Part shown: positions 46,990 through 60,323 of the stretch, in pieces
How the letters are laid out: each line of letters starts with the position of its first letter
Numbering within the stretch: the stretch's first letter is position 1
NCBI GenBank assembly: GCA_025642075.2
Contig: JAODUO010001772.1
Coordinates: forward strand, 5,001-69,000
Source: Ridgeia piscesae
Taxonomy: Eukaryota; Annelida; Polychaeta; Sabellida; Siboglinidae
Length of the DNA: 64,000 nucleotides
Direction of reading: 5' to 3'
The notes under the pieces: generated by a model
Told to the model about the DNA's origin: nothing
The model's database searches: none
The model's input: the letters and a program-made list of their open reading frames with translations, nothing else
Program-made: the position numbers and the translations under genes

Positions 46990-47575
46990 GATAGCTGGAC
47001 TAGTGGCTGCAGGTTATTAGTGACGCTAATGGGTTGCTATTCTTGTTGGCCGTAGGCGGCACGGCACCGCTGCGAGGGTCAGTAGTGCTATTCTAGCTGG
47101 CCTTAGCCGGACTATACGAAGAAGCACAGCCAGACTATTATTATCTCTCGGACCTACCGAGAGGGGAGTCCGAGCCTTGTCCGAAGCTTAGCCAGAGAGT
47201 TGCGCAGATAGCCTAACTAAATAAGGAAATGCATGTCTAGTTGGTGACTGCCTCTTGGCAGATAGGATATAAGCCTAGGGAAGGAAGAGACGAGGAGGAG
47301 AAGAGAAGAGATGGAAGATGTTTGTACTGTGTGTTTGGAGGAATAAAAACGTGTTTGCTACCAAGCCGAACTTGGACTTCTGCAGTTATTGAATCTTGAA
47401 GAGACACTACACTGCTTGTGTGTTGTGGTGAGTTGCAATGGTGGCCGATCCTGCAGTAGGTCGCTAGATGTAACTACCTGACATGCGAGTAGTGTAACCC
47501 AGGCCGCAACCGATACCTCTAGAGTGGAATATTGCGTAACACTCATTAGGGGCTAGGTTGAGGACATCATAAACT
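46990..47575 (+). other. LTR-like segment (low confidence)
   Basis: A TATA-like 'ggatataagcc' at about 47,266, purine-rich stretch, and polyadenylation signal AATAAA at about 47,342 followed by an R/U5-like end ('cttctgcagttattgaatct'). These are in the order expected of a solo LTR, but no terminal TG/CA pair with target duplication or second LTR was identified. Confidence 0.25.
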
Positions 47576-47833
47576 GACACCGTCACGCTTCCTTTGTAGT
47601 AACTCTAAACTGGCCAGTAAACTAACATTTTAACGCGAAAGACCCAGTTCAAGTTACGTGGAGTTATGGTATACTCGTGTATAGCGTTGCACACTCCGAA
47701 TTTCCTCAGATTAAACCTAAGGGATCAAACCAACTTGTCTGAAATGTCGTCGCATATTTCAGAGCTGCGGTGTAAAAGTAGATTCATTTAATAGGTCAGC
47801 AGACAACTCGACCCAGACCCAGATTTCAGCCAA

Positions 47834-47861
47834 GGCCGAGTTGTCTCGAGACAACTCGGCC
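47834..47861. repeat. Perfect 28-bp palindrome
   Basis: A self-complementary 28-mer centred on CTCGAG, with arms GGCCGAGTTGTC. Further copies of AACTCGGCC follow at about 47,884 and 47,905. Confidence 0.95.
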
Positions 47862-49160
47862 TACATGGGCCCCACTCTGAAACAACTCGGCCCCTTCCAG
47901 AAATAACTCGGCCCGTGTAGTTGTATAAGTACCATAGCAACCTGTTATTGATTGTTGAACATTTGTCACTTGGCTCCTTGAAAAAATGAATCGTGATTAA
48001 TTAATGGGGTAGGGTGGTGTTAAAACAACACAGGTCACTCTTTACCACTGACGACCGAGTTAATTGCATTTGCACTCTGTAACAAGATGCAGTGTTATAA
48101 CCCTGACTTCCCAGTGCGCGACTGGTGCCTTGCCACTGCCTAGACAAACACAGGTGGCTGGCCTAATTAAGGGACGAAAGTCTGAAAATAGATGTGTTAT
48201 TTCGGCCGCTCCCACGCTGTCGGAGACAACAAGATATTACGTTGTTACTAGCCGGGAAGGAAGCGCTGTAGCGCTTACATTTTTCCGGCGTTACAAACGT
48301 TCCAGTTGACGTTTCTGCGCTTGCGCGATATATGTAACATCATCAATGTGCAGCGAAAAGACAAAGCATTTATGCCCTAGTTAGCGGCCCCGGGTTCAGC
48401 CCGGCTCCATGTACATACCTTCTAGAACGTTAGCCGTGGTGGACGTTTATGAACAATATCATTATGTACATAAGTCATAACGACATACATCGCCATGTGT
48501 CTAATGGTACAAGATTTAAATAATTTAGATACAGAAGACATAATAATATTTACTAACCTTCTTGCGCTCTGAATTGGATAGGGCGACGGAAGGTTTCGAC
48601 CGGTAACCCGTTTCGACGACTATCGTTGGTGACTAAATATCGCGCCAATATCGTTTTCACAGCTCCATACTTCAAAACTCGACGTCGCCGACGTTTCAGC
48701 GGATCTGTACCCACTATACTGTCTGTGAGAAACATCCTATTCGAAGCAACGTCCTTCGAAGTTCGCGTATCTCACAACATTGTGTTTACAACGGCTATAG
48801 CATTATAATACGTCATCGGACATGTCACTTTAAAGTCGGTCCAGCGAGCTGGTTGTTCAAGCAGCAGGGATCAGCGCGTTTTTCGCTGTTCATGGACGCC
48901 TTCACGGAGTCGGTGATTTCAGTAAAATTTTCCACTTTGAAATTATTTTACCAGTAAGCCATTGACGTTAAAAATTTGATTACTCTTCAAAATAGTTCGT
49001 TTATATTAACTCTTTCACGTGCATAGCATGTAACTTTTCGCTTTTTGTTCCCTTTAAGTGGGGATATTTCTAGGTGGAGTACACCAACTGCTATTCTGGA
49101 AATCACGCTGAGAGTTTTGCTGTTCTCAATGTCCCAGCCAAGAACATCTAAATCAATCAA
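47862..49160. other. No confirmed gene; candidate first exon near 48,554-48,735 (-)
   Basis: A CpG-rich 48.55-48.83 kb block has a minus-strand ATG (48,735) with a 59-codon frame (MFLTDSIVGTDPLKRRRRRV start) running into a possible donor AAG|gttagt at 48,554. No downstream exon recognised. The rest is unassigned. Confidence 0.3.
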
Positions 49161-49162
49161 AA

Positions 49163-49735
49163 CAGATATCACTGCGTCACGTTTATCTGAAGTAATTATG
49201 TTGACGCGCGTTCGCTGAAAACATCGCCAACCGGACGTGCAAGCACACCCCCACCACCCCCACAACCACTTCTGCTATGGCTATAAGGACGACTTCCATG
49301 CTTATTGCCAGAGGTGCTCTGCGGATATCTTTTATCTCAATTTCCCCGCCATGATCGTCTAAAGCACTCAAAAAACTATATCAGAGCGTCACATTTTTCT
49401 GAAGTAATTACTGTGTCGACATGCGCTCCCTGAATATATCGCCAACAGGACGTGCATGCACTAACTTCCGCTCTGGCAATAAGGACGAATTCCACGCTTA
49501 TTGCCACAGCTGCGGATATCTCTGATTTAAATTTCCCCGCCAAGATCGTGTAATTGACTAAAAAAACACTATATCAGATCATCACGTTTATCTGAAATAA
49601 TTATTATGTTCACGTATGTTCGCTGAATATATCGCCAGCCAGACGTGCATGCATGTCCCTAGACATTATCTTCGACATACTGCCAGAGCTGCTCTGACAA
49701 TAAGGATGACTTGCGCGCTTATTGCCAAAGCTCAA
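49163..49735. repeat. Three-unit tandem repeat, about 190-215 bp
   Basis: Units begin near 49,163, 49,378 and 49,571, each containing 'atctgaa.taatta', 'cgctgaa.a.atcgcca.cc', 'gacgtgca' and 'taaggacga...cttattgcca'. Units are strongly diverged. Confidence 0.8.
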
Positions 49736-50356
49736 GGCGTTTTCAGAATTCAGCGATGAGGACTGCTTTGTGCTTTTCTTTTGATAAGTTCATTTTGTTT
49801 TAAGAATTTATTTATGTTTTCCTTAAATTATTATTGGTAAAGTATTTATTTCTGATAATTTTTTTCTTAATTATCTTAATTTACTAGCTTTAGTAACTAT
49901 ATTTTAAAATATATTTTATGCATTTTATTTCCTAGTTGGGAGAAGATGATCCAATCATGACACACTGAGATCCACCAGTCACGTATGATCTAAACCAGTC
50001 AAGTGCCATGCCGCCGATGTTGAGTTGTGAAACCAGAGTGTTCAAAAATATGTTAACAAAATGCCTTTATTGATTAGCTGTTTTCACCTCATTATACTGT
50101 GTGCATTAAGTAAAAGGTATGTCATCGTGCGAATTTATTCCAAAATATCTACTATTATTTCCCTTGTATGTTCTTGTTGTGATCATGATTCAAATGATAG
50201 TAATATACTTTATTGTTTCAGATGGCAATAGCGTGAGTGGTTGACTGCCTTTTCTGGCAGAAGTATTCAAAAGAAGTGACACAATTGACTCAACTATGCC
50301 ATCTGACACGGTCTACTAATTTCACCACTATATGATATAGACAACTTTTTTTTACA
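49736..50356. other. Upstream flank of zinc-finger array
   Basis: AT-rich sequence. Ends in a strong acceptor 'cttttttttacag' at 50,356, about 95 bp before the finger ATG, which implies an upstream exon that I could not identify. Confidence 0.45.
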
Positions 50357-50450
50357 GAAAGTGACAGCGCACAGGTGTGATACAGAACTTAACGCCATTT
50401 CACAGGACACAAGTGGACACAGGTTATAAACACTAGAAGCTACGGAAGAG

Positions 50451-51989
<1,539 letters not shown>

Positions 51990-52900
51990 CTCTACAAATG
52001 TTTCATCTGCCAGATACAGTTTATTGTAAGTAATAGACAATAATTTGAGACACTCCAAATGTGCCACGGAAAACACCTTTAGAAATAGTAGTGAATGTGT
52101 TACTTTTAAAGTTGAGAAATTATTCATATGACACTTGTGGAAAATACATTTGTTCCTGGAAAAAAGGAAAACAGTTCAAGCGTGTAGAAGTGTGAGTATT
52201 ATTTTGTCATTGTGAAGATGCATTTAATGTGTATGTTAGCCCGTTTTAGCAGATCATGCTGAAAAGGCTCCGATATATCAAATCACATAGTATTACTGTG
52301 CACTTCTCGTGTACATGTTTTAGGACTGTAGTACAACTGTGCAGTCTGCGTGTGATAACTTGTAGTCTAATGTGATGACATATTCAAATACGACAGTCGG
52401 TATTACCCTAATGAACAGGCAGGTAAAAATACTGCAAGACAACAATAAACGTACGTGTAATAATAATAATAACAATTAATGTACACTGTGTATAATATAT
52501 TTGTATAGTATGCATAATGAAGTATATAAATGTTACAACAACAATTCGTTCTCTCTTGTTATTTGTCATGAAAACATCGAAATTATCGCCCGTATAGTTA
52601 GTGTATTACACAAAGTGTCAAGCATTATACTAGATGACTAAGAATATATACACACGAAGCTCTACTCAACATATATAATATTATCAGACGTATTTCTTTG
52701 TTTGTTTATGGACCCACATCTCCACCAGTTGTGCATATGTCGGGCTGAACTGTCATCCGTCCACTGTCTGTTGTTGGGTGGATCAGTTGGAAGGCTGAAC
52801 GCGGGCGATTTCTGCGAAGAGGATGCATGTGATCTAGCGGGCTTTCCTGTTATGAAAAGCACAAACGAGTGTATTTCGTGTATATCTTGAACGACAAAGG
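51990..52900. other. Downstream flank of zinc-finger array
   Basis: A partial nineteenth finger ('LYKCFICQIQF') follows the TGA and stops at TAA near 52,038. No further feature. Confidence 0.5.
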
Positions 52901-52904
52901 ACTG

Positions 52905-53178
52905 CTTCGGTGTCTCAACTACGACACGCGTTCAAATGCTGCGCTGCAGTGTTTTCACAGTGTATTCCTCCAGTTCACTCAGCTGTATTGAATAGTACCA
53001 GCCAATAGACAGTGTTGGATAGGAGGCTTCGTGGATTAATTGCAGCGTGGCGGGATACTTCTCAAAGATGTGGAGATGTGTTTGATTGAATATGTATGTC
53101 TTGGAATAAAGTGTGAAGCCCTTTGAGCAGCCCTGAGGATTGGGTACTGCACTATGTAAGAATTTACCTTTTACCTTA
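52905..53178 (+). mobile_element. tRNA-derived SINE (family S1), head-truncated
   Basis: Starts in a degenerate B box ('gcgttcaaatgctgcgctgc'), then body 'agttcactcagctgta', 'agacagtgttggat', 'attaattgcagcgtgg', and a 3' domain 'aaagtgtgaagccctttgag' ending 'tactgcactatgtaag'. Same body as 53,745-54,003 (-), 61,072-61,340 (+) and 63,205-63,475 (-). Confidence 0.75.
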
Positions 53179-53744
53179 AAATATGTTATTAAATATCACA
53201 AGATAATATTGTGACGATAAAGGTATACTTGCTGTTTGAAACCGTGTTTCACATTTCGCAAGGGAAAATGAGGTTTTTCACTTTTCACGCTGAGAAAAAA
53301 ATATGTCTTGTTTTTGTTGTTGCTGTTTAGTGATGCAGATCTATTATATGAGCAGAACTTGGCGAAAACGTTTATTCACCTGTTGTGTCAATTTCAAGAA
53401 GAGAGTCATACCTCGATCACGGCTCATAACGAACATATATTTCAAATGTTGCACCTGATTTCGAATCACAGGGATAAAAGAGCGTTCTCACGTTTCAAGA
53501 GGAAACAGTATTGCAAATCACGGAAAATGAAAATACCCTGCACCTCCTTAATGTAGACAACGACTTTTCAATACTCATGTGGCATCTAATCAATAACCAA
53601 TGACCTCGCCCTTTTGGACAGGAGCACCAGTTGCAACACCATGTTAGTGAATCTTATCGCAATCAGCAGTATCCTGCGGAACTGTCAAGACGAAACCACA
53701 TTTCCTGTAATATAGCAAATTACATAACGGGTCCTCGGGACTGT

Positions 53745-54003
53745 TCAAAGCGATTTTACACTTTACCTCACTGGCAGACCTGTGCAATCAAACACGGTCT
53801 CTACTTTTCTAATGCGCGAAGGTTGGTCTTACACATATCCGCCACTGTCTATGGCCATGTACTCATTTATACAGTTGAGTGAATTGGAGCAATGCAGAGT
53901 GAATAAACTTGCCCAATGTTTTAACACCCGCAGCACAGGATTCGAACCCGGGTTCTCGTAGTCGAGAGCCTGAAGCTATACCACTGAGCCACTGCGCTCT
54001 CTG
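53745..54003 (-). mobile_element. tRNA-derived SINE (family S1), in arm A
   Basis: Read on the minus strand from 54,003: A box 'tggctcagtggtatagc', B box 'gggttcgaatcct', then the S1 body to about 53,745 with 'aagtgtaaaatcgctttgaa' at the end. It is the same insertion as 61,072-61,340, having been duplicated with the arm. Confidence 0.8.
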
Positions 54004-54400
54004 TGAGTGTGTGGCTTAGAGGGCTACCTGAGAAGTGTGATAGGTGTAAGGGACTACTCTGTGTGTGATTAGTGTGGGGTTACATTGTGAGTTGATAGGT
54101 TAATGGGTTACCCTGTGAGTGGTTACTTTAGGGAGTCTACCTTGTCAGTGTGATGGGGCAGAGAAATTTGCTGCTAGTGGGATAGGTGTAGAAGGCTACA
54201 TTGTGAGTGGGATAAGGGTTGTGGGTATAATGTGAATGGGGCAGACAACTTCTCTATGAGTGAGATTGGATGGGTTCTACGCAGTGAAGGGTGTAGGGGG
54301 CTGTGGTGGGATTACTTTCAGAATGGGATAGTGCAGTGGGCTACTCTGTCATTTGGGCTATTTTTTGAGTACGATGTGTATGGGACAACAATTCATATTA
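54003..54400. repeat. Degenerate minisatellite, ~25-45-bp units
   Basis: Repeated variants of 'gtgagtgtgataggtgtaag' and 'ggggctac'. Mirrored at 60,640-61,070 in arm B. Confidence 0.75.
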
Positions 54401-54559
54401 TTTAAAATAAATGCAGAATGTTGTAACATTAGAATAACACTGCTTTAGGACACTTTTGCCATGTGTGTTTTTAATATGGAACAGCGACCATCTTAACAGT
54501 TTAGAGATTAGCTTCTGCTGAGCATCCATTGTTCAGCAACAGAGAAGATAGTCAGGTAA

Positions 54560-54700
54560 TTGTGTCGGCTTTTGAATGATATCCGTGTAAAGTACTGCCA
54601 CTTCAGCGAACCTGGGTAATCGAGGCTAATGCTGTCATGATACCAGCTTCATAAACAACTGCAAGTTTGTATTTCTGTTTCGAGTACAAACTGCTACTGT
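54560..54700. mobile_element. Fragment related to the 14.9-kb MITE
   Basis: Shares 'ggcttttgaatgatatccgt', then 'gaggctaatgctgtcatgat' and 'tttgtatttctgttt' with 25,580-25,715. Confidence 0.55.
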
Positions 54701-55324
54701 TGACGTTTCGAAGCCTTCACGGCCTAGTTGCATCATACTCGTTACCAATCGACCCGAGTGCTATGTTCCGCGGACGCTGTCGTTGATTCCCACCGATAAA
54801 ATCACGATTTCTTGATGCGTACCGTCGGTCTCTGCGGGGTGTATCATCATCTGTTCGATGTGCCTTATCTTAGCTCCGGGGTAGCTCTCCACTTGGATGT
54901 CTCGTTCCCTTGATTCTGTAATCTTGGAAACATTTGAGTCACCCATAATGACCACACATTTAGAGATGTTTGGTAATCTCCAGCCGGATTTCTTGCAATT
55001 TGTGCTTTTATGCTAGGAGGGTACAGTGGAGAATCGACGTGCTGTATTAGGCGTAGGCGTTAGTCTGTGAATTATGGTGCGGTCCAACCGTAGTCTGGAG
55101 ACAGGTTGTGAAGAACGAGATTGGGAGAGATATGTGATCTCCGGGGAACACGACTGTCCCCGTAGTGGCGGGAAGGCGTTGGGAGGAAAATATGGAGAAG
55201 AGGTTGCAGAGACTCTGGAAAGTTCACGTGTAGTCTGATTACGGCAAGATGTGGTTTTTGTAGCAGCTGAAGATGGAGTGGTGATAGTAGTTGATAATAC
55301 GGGTGGTGATCCCGGTGCCGCCAT
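54700..55324 (-). pseudogene. LINE ORF1-like protein with SGNH block
   Basis: Minus-strand frame starting at 55,324 (MAAPGSPPVL), low-complexity Ser/Thr/Pro-rich for about 100 codons, one TAG at 55,013-55,015, then in the same frame 'VVIMGDSNVSKITESR' (GDS motif), 'SYPGAKIRHIEQMM' and 'IVILSVGINDSVRGT', ending in TAG just before 54,761. The GDS, PGA and V.(V/I)GIND blocks are those of SGNH-hydrolase-like modules carried by some LINE ORF1 proteins. Not linked in orientation to the plus-strand LINE downstream. Could also belong to another element type. Confidence 0.6.
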
Positions 55325-55640
55325 TATTGATAAATCTAATTTCCACTATATCTCAGCCAAAATTACAGATAAGTTACAAAATAAGCTGTATAGACCCATG
55401 CCATGAGGGTCAGCGACCATAATAAAATTATTGTTGTCATGATCACATGTGTCTATGACAGTTTAATATGCAAATTAGTGCCGCCATTATTGAGAAATCT
55501 ATTTGTTACGTTTTTTCGGCCAATATTGCAGATAACTGCATAAATAAGCTCTCCATACCCATGTGTTCAGGGTCAACGATCATTAAAGGACCATTCTTGA
55601 AGTAACTCCGCGTGTACTTGGATGCTATGCAAATTATAAA
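55315..55640. repeat. Two-unit tandem repeat, about 160 bp
   Basis: Units near 55,315 and 55,482 both start 'gtgccgccattattga.aaa' and share the 'cagataa.t....ataagct' and 'cccatg....agggtca.cgat' blocks. Confidence 0.8.
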
Positions 55641-55799
55641 GTTACCGAAAATGTGACTTTTTCGCTGTTACTAAGCAACACAACGTTTGGTAAGCATTCG
55701 CACAATATTATAGAAGAGGTCCAGGAAGGTCTTGGATCATAATTCACAGTGGACAAAATCGTTTTACACATTTCGCTGGGAATAGATTTGGGTTTCATG

Positions 55800-56079
55800 C
55801 TTCGTTAAAACTGGTGCTTTCAGTACGATGCAGTTGGTGTAACTGCTCGGATGGGACAATCACGCCATCTCAACGACCACTGACGCCACTGCTTTGGAAT
55901 TACTAAAAGAACTGCCGGTATGCAGAGAGCTGTGATATCACAGCTATGCGACCACGAAGCCGGTAGGAAAGAGTGTTTATTACGGATAATATTTGTTAGT
56001 TTAGTTTTGCAAATGCGTATTACATTTTCTGTAGCACGCATGAATACTTTTATTGATAGAGCACACCTACTTTCAAGCC
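55800..56079. repeat. Direct duplicate D, left part of copy 1
   Basis: Matches 61,790-62,050 ('taaaactggtgctttc', 'cgaccactgacgccactgct', 'gccggtatgca'). Interrupted at 56,079 by LINE E5; continues at 58,375. Confidence 0.85.
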
Positions 56080-58350
56080 TTTGCTTAGCAGCTCAGCGTG
56101 GACAGGCGATATTAGACAAAATATGGACGAATATGGAGGAGGTGTACACCCCGCCTGTTACTATTTCCGAACTGGGGTCATCGGACCATAACATGGTTTT
56201 GCTTAAACCTAAAGCGCAAAACTCAGTTGATACTGGATGCGTGACACGGTTAACCGTAAGGTGTATGGGGCCAAAAGAAAAAGCCACATTCAGTATGGCT
56301 TTATCAGCCATCAAATGGGAACCCCTATTTAGGCTTGATTCATGTGCAGATCAGTATTCATATTATCAAACGGTTATTTGCAACCTGATGGAAATATGTC
56401 ACAGACTGGTTCAGAGATTTAGTTCGTAAAAGACAGCGAGCTCACATGAGTGGTGATTTGAATCAAGCAAAAATATTGCGTAATAAGGTCAACCGAGCCG
56501 CTTCGAAACTTAAGTATAATTTTTACCAAACACAAATTGCAGCAATGCATGAATCGGGATCCCACGATTGGTGGAAGCATATGAAAACAATAATGGGACT
56601 TAAATCAAATGGCAAATCATGCATGCAAGGTCTAGCTAACAAAACAACGGATGGTGATTGTGGCTTACTGGCCAATACAATGAATGATTTCTTTGTGTCT
56701 GTGAGTGACCATTTGCCTCGGTTAAATAAGAGTCACAAGGTGTTCGACGTTAACGAGGAACTGCCGGATCAGTATCTGATAAGCGTATGTACTACTTTTA
56801 AAGCCTTGGAGAGTGTTAAAGCCAACAAGGCTACTGGGCCTGCATGGGTGTTAAGAAATTATGCAAATGTTCTCGCCCCTCCATTAACTGCTATTTTTAA
56901 CAATTCATTAAGAGAAGGTGTACACCCTATGGAATGGAAAATGGCCAATGTAATACCGTTGTCAAAAACAAGCTCCCCTGTGTCGATTGAAAAAGACATT
57001 AGACCAATTTCACTAACTCCAATAGCTGCCAAGGTGTTTGAATCAATAATAATGAAATGGGTGGATGAAACAATTGAAGGTGAAATTGATGCTAAGCAAT
57101 TTGGGGGAATTAGCGGAACGTCCACAACAGACGTTCTTGTCGAACTGGTTCATATGTGGTATAAGGCGACAGATAAATTGAATTCTTATGTCAGAGTTGT
57201 AATGCTAGACTTTAGCAAAGCGTTTGATCTTATTAATCATCATTTGTTGCTAGATAAGCTACAGTCGTATGGGTTGCCCGCACATATTTTAAGATGGATG
57301 GCAACATTTCTATTAGACAGAGCTCAACGAGTAAAAATAGGAAATGAATATTCCCATTCTGGTCATCCCAATGGGGGAGTACCGCAAGGGACATTGTCTG
57401 GACCTAAATGTTTCCCTGTTTATATAAATGATTTAAGAACGACTGTTCCATTATATAAGTATGTAGATGACAGTACGTTATTTGAAATATGCGACAGAAA
57501 TGATGTATCTGTTATACAAGAGTCGGTTGATATTGCTGCTAGATGGACAGAACAGAATGACATGAAAATTAATTCGGAAAAATCTAAAGAAATAATCATT
57601 AGTTTTGCACAAGATGGCAATTTCAGACGCACTATCCCGAATATAAAGATTGATGGGAGGGATATAGCACAAGTTTGCCATGCCAAACTATTAGGTGTGA
57701 CCATTTCTCAGGATCTGACATGGAACAAACACGTGGATAATATTGTGAAAAAGGCTGGTAAACGCTTGTGCATGTTATATCAGTTAAAGCGTGCAGGGAT
57801 TACCCAGAAAGATCTGGTCAGTGTATATGTTAGTGTGGTGAGACCAGTTCTAGAATATGCATGTCCTGTATGGCACACTAACTTGCCCCAATATTTGTCT
57901 GACAATATTGAAGTTATACAAAAAAGGGCACTAAAATGTATTTTTCCTGGATTGGGTTACGTGGAAATACTTAGACGTGTTAACCTGGATACGTTGAATG
58001 TAAGACGGGACAGCATTTGTCAAAAATATTTTGATAAAATTAAAATCGGCACACACAGATTAAATTATCTGCTGCCCGACAAAAGACATATCAAATATAA
58101 TGTTAGACAACAAAATGTGTACCCGTTACCAGTTACTAGAACGAATAGATTCCGTAACTCCTTTATACCGTGGGCTTTATACAACTGTCAGTAAAAGGGC
58201 TATTAATATGGTATGATTTGCGGTATCAAATGTATTTCTATTGTATTTGTATGATGTTTTGATGAGTTAATTGTAACCTATTGTAATGTCAATCCAACTC
58301 AGTTGAGTTGCTAATAAAACTTGTGTTATTATTATGAATAATGAAAATAA
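56080..58350 (+). mobile_element. LINE E5, 5'-truncated, with open RT frame
   Basis: Boundaries come from comparison with the uninterrupted sister sequence around 62,052. Starts in the C-terminal endonuclease text ('QRGQAILDKIWTNMEEVY', 'LGSSDHNMVLLKP'). A deletion/shift at about 56,390 precedes the RT frame. The 3' end is A/T-rich with AATAAAAC at about 58,313 and a TTATTATTATGAATAATG tail. Confidence 0.88.
56392..58197 (+). CDS. LINE E5 reverse transcriptase, single open frame
   Basis: About 600 codons without interruption to TAA at 58,195. Blocks: 'WFRDLVRKRQRAHMSGDLNQ', 'VKANKATGPAWVLRNYA', 'WKMANVIPLSKTSS', 'IRPISLTPIAAKVFE', 'VVMLDFSKAFDLINHHLLL' (motif A), 'GGVPQGTLSGPKCFPVYIND' (motif B), 'YKYVDDSTLFEI' (motif C, YVDD intact, 57,460-57,471), 'KLLGVTISQDLTWNKHVDNI', 'SVVRPVLEYACPVWH'. 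The pre-RT GP(D/G) motif reads 'GPAWVLR' with a few residues missing compared with relatives. No endonuclease remains, so it is not autonomous. Synthesises cDNA from RNA in intact relatives. The first ATG in frame is at 56,446. Confidence 0.85.
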
Positions 58351-58374
58351 TGAGTTGCCGTTATTCTCAGAGCT

Positions 58375-58975
58375 ATGACGTCACAGCTCTGCGACGAAGA
58401 AGCAGTTACAAAAGAACATTTATTAGTTTCTACGCGTAGATAATTAGGAACTCATTATGTAGGGTTAATTATCGACAATAAACTGTCTATGAAGTGCAGT
58501 TGTGTGTTTGAAAAGCTTTTCCTAATAAACCACCGAAACAACAATATGGCATCTGTAGTCGATTGGGCGTCATTGCTCGGGAAACTAAGAAGTTGCCGCT
58601 ATTTGCGTAGCAGTGACGTCACAGGTCTTCTTCTACGAAATTTATAAGAAACGTGTTTACTAGTTTAGTGGGGCGTCACAGCAAACCAACACGTGAAACA
58701 TGATGAATGCGTAGACGTTTCACATTTTCAGAATGGCTGATTTGTAATACACTTCATAACGATTGTGTAAATAATGATAACAATATGAAACGTGGTGAAT
58801 ATGTAAACTAATACGCATGCATGCATGAATTGAAATATTTGGCCATCTGAAATAATATCCTTGTAGGTCGCCAATTTGAAATAAATTCAAAATGGCTTAC
58901 ATACAACGCAGCTTAAATGACATAACAATTATGTAATAGATGGCAACGACATGACACGAAGAGACTACTTAGATT
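58375..58975. repeat. Direct duplicate D, right part of copy 1
   Basis: Matches 62,057-62,890 ('atgacgtcacagctctg', 'taattatcgacaataaactg', 'tatgaaacgtggtgaatatg', 'aaaatggcttacatacaacg'), apart from a MITE present only in the other copy. Confidence 0.88.
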
Positions 58976-59520
58976 ATAGTGTAGACTGGGAATCAGATGC
59001 CCAAAGTGAGATAGTGGTTGGTTTGACTTTACTTGGATATGGACTAAACGAAAATATGAGGTTACAAATTTGTAGACACCTGTAAGGCCCAAAATCCAAG
59101 ATGGCCGCCGTCATCCATGGAAAATATAGAAAATGGCGTATCTCTGGAACTACTTGACCAACATCAATGATGTTAGACTCTATTGTAGGGTTTTCACACA
59201 TGTCTGATAATGATTGGTTCTAAAATTTAGTTACAGAACTCAGAGCAGAGAGCGTCATAATGATGGGTAGAGGAGCTAAGTGACGCCCTGTCACACTTAA
59301 GCCTATCTACGATGTTATGGGTCCTGATAAGACAAGCAGTTGTACCAGGGTTTCATGCACTTACTGGTGCAGAGTGCAGACATCACTGGACACAGGGAAA
59401 ACAAAAACCTACCTACTTCAAGACGTTCGTGAAACATATTTTGAATATTATGTGTTATAACTATTTTAACACACATATGGCTGGTATAATTTCATTTTAT
59501 TTTCATTAAAATAATGGCTG
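58976..59520. other. No recognisable gene
   Basis: Contains 'aagatggccgccgtcatcca', a phrase echoed near 59,885. Otherwise nothing. Confidence 0.45.
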
Positions 59521-60008
59521 CATTGGATTCATCATACTTCAAAACCTATCAAACGACTCCGAGTTCAAATTTCTATACCGTTTATTGCCACCAAAGATAT
59601 AGCGATTATGATTATTTTTTCAGTCTCAATATAAGTGAAACAACACAATTATTTTAAATCTACATGAAAAAGTCACAGGACGTATATTTGCTATATAATT
59701 GTATATACATTTTACGGTCATTTTAACGCAATTTTCGCTGGTACAGCTTTAGTTTAATTTCTTTCACCAAAAATAGTTTCATTGGATTCCTCATACATCA
59801 ATACATATAAAACGACTGCGAATTCAAGTTTGTATACCATTCATTGCCAAAGATACAGCGATTATAAGACTTTTGGTGACCGGTGGCGGCGATCTTGAAT
59901 TTTCCCATGGAAAAGTGGACGAAAAAATGGAAACAGTTTTTTTCAGTCCTTTATGGTCAATATAAGTGAAAAACACAATTATTTAAAATCTATATGAAAA
60001 AGTCACAG
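59521..60008. repeat. Two-unit tandem repeat, 259-bp period
   Basis: Units start at 59,521 and 59,780 ('cattggattc.tcatac'). Both end in 'atgaaaaagtcacag'. Unit 2 has an extra ~70 bp around 59,880-59,945. Confidence 0.85.
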
Positions 60009-60323
60009 AATGACACAATGACATATACTAGACTCGCTGTTCGCTGGTTTGTTGCTGATCAATGGACGCTCATCGGAAGCTAATCTCTAAACTATTAGGA
60101 TGGTCGCTCTTCCATATTTAATTTTCCATATTTAATACACTCATGGCATATGTATCGTAAAGCAATGTTATACTAATGTTGCAACATTCTGCGTTTGTTT
60201 TATAATATTGCCGGTTGTCCATACACATCGTAGCTTAATTCACTCAAAAAGTAGCCCCAATCACAATCAACCCTGCATTAACCCATTCTCAAAGTAATCC
60301 CACCACAGATACATGCACCTTGT

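Larger units (their letters stand above)
53225..54555. repeat. Large inverted duplication, arm A (partner 60,045-61,700)
   Basis: The arm matches the reverse complement of 60,045-61,700 nearly end to end: the block with 'catatgagcagaac', the block with 'ggagcaccagttg', the SINE, a GTGAGTG-rich minisatellite zone (54,003-54,400), and the block 'gcagaatgttgtaacattag' to 'ctgagcatccattg'. Divergence looks like roughly 10-20 percent by eye. Confidence 0.85.
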
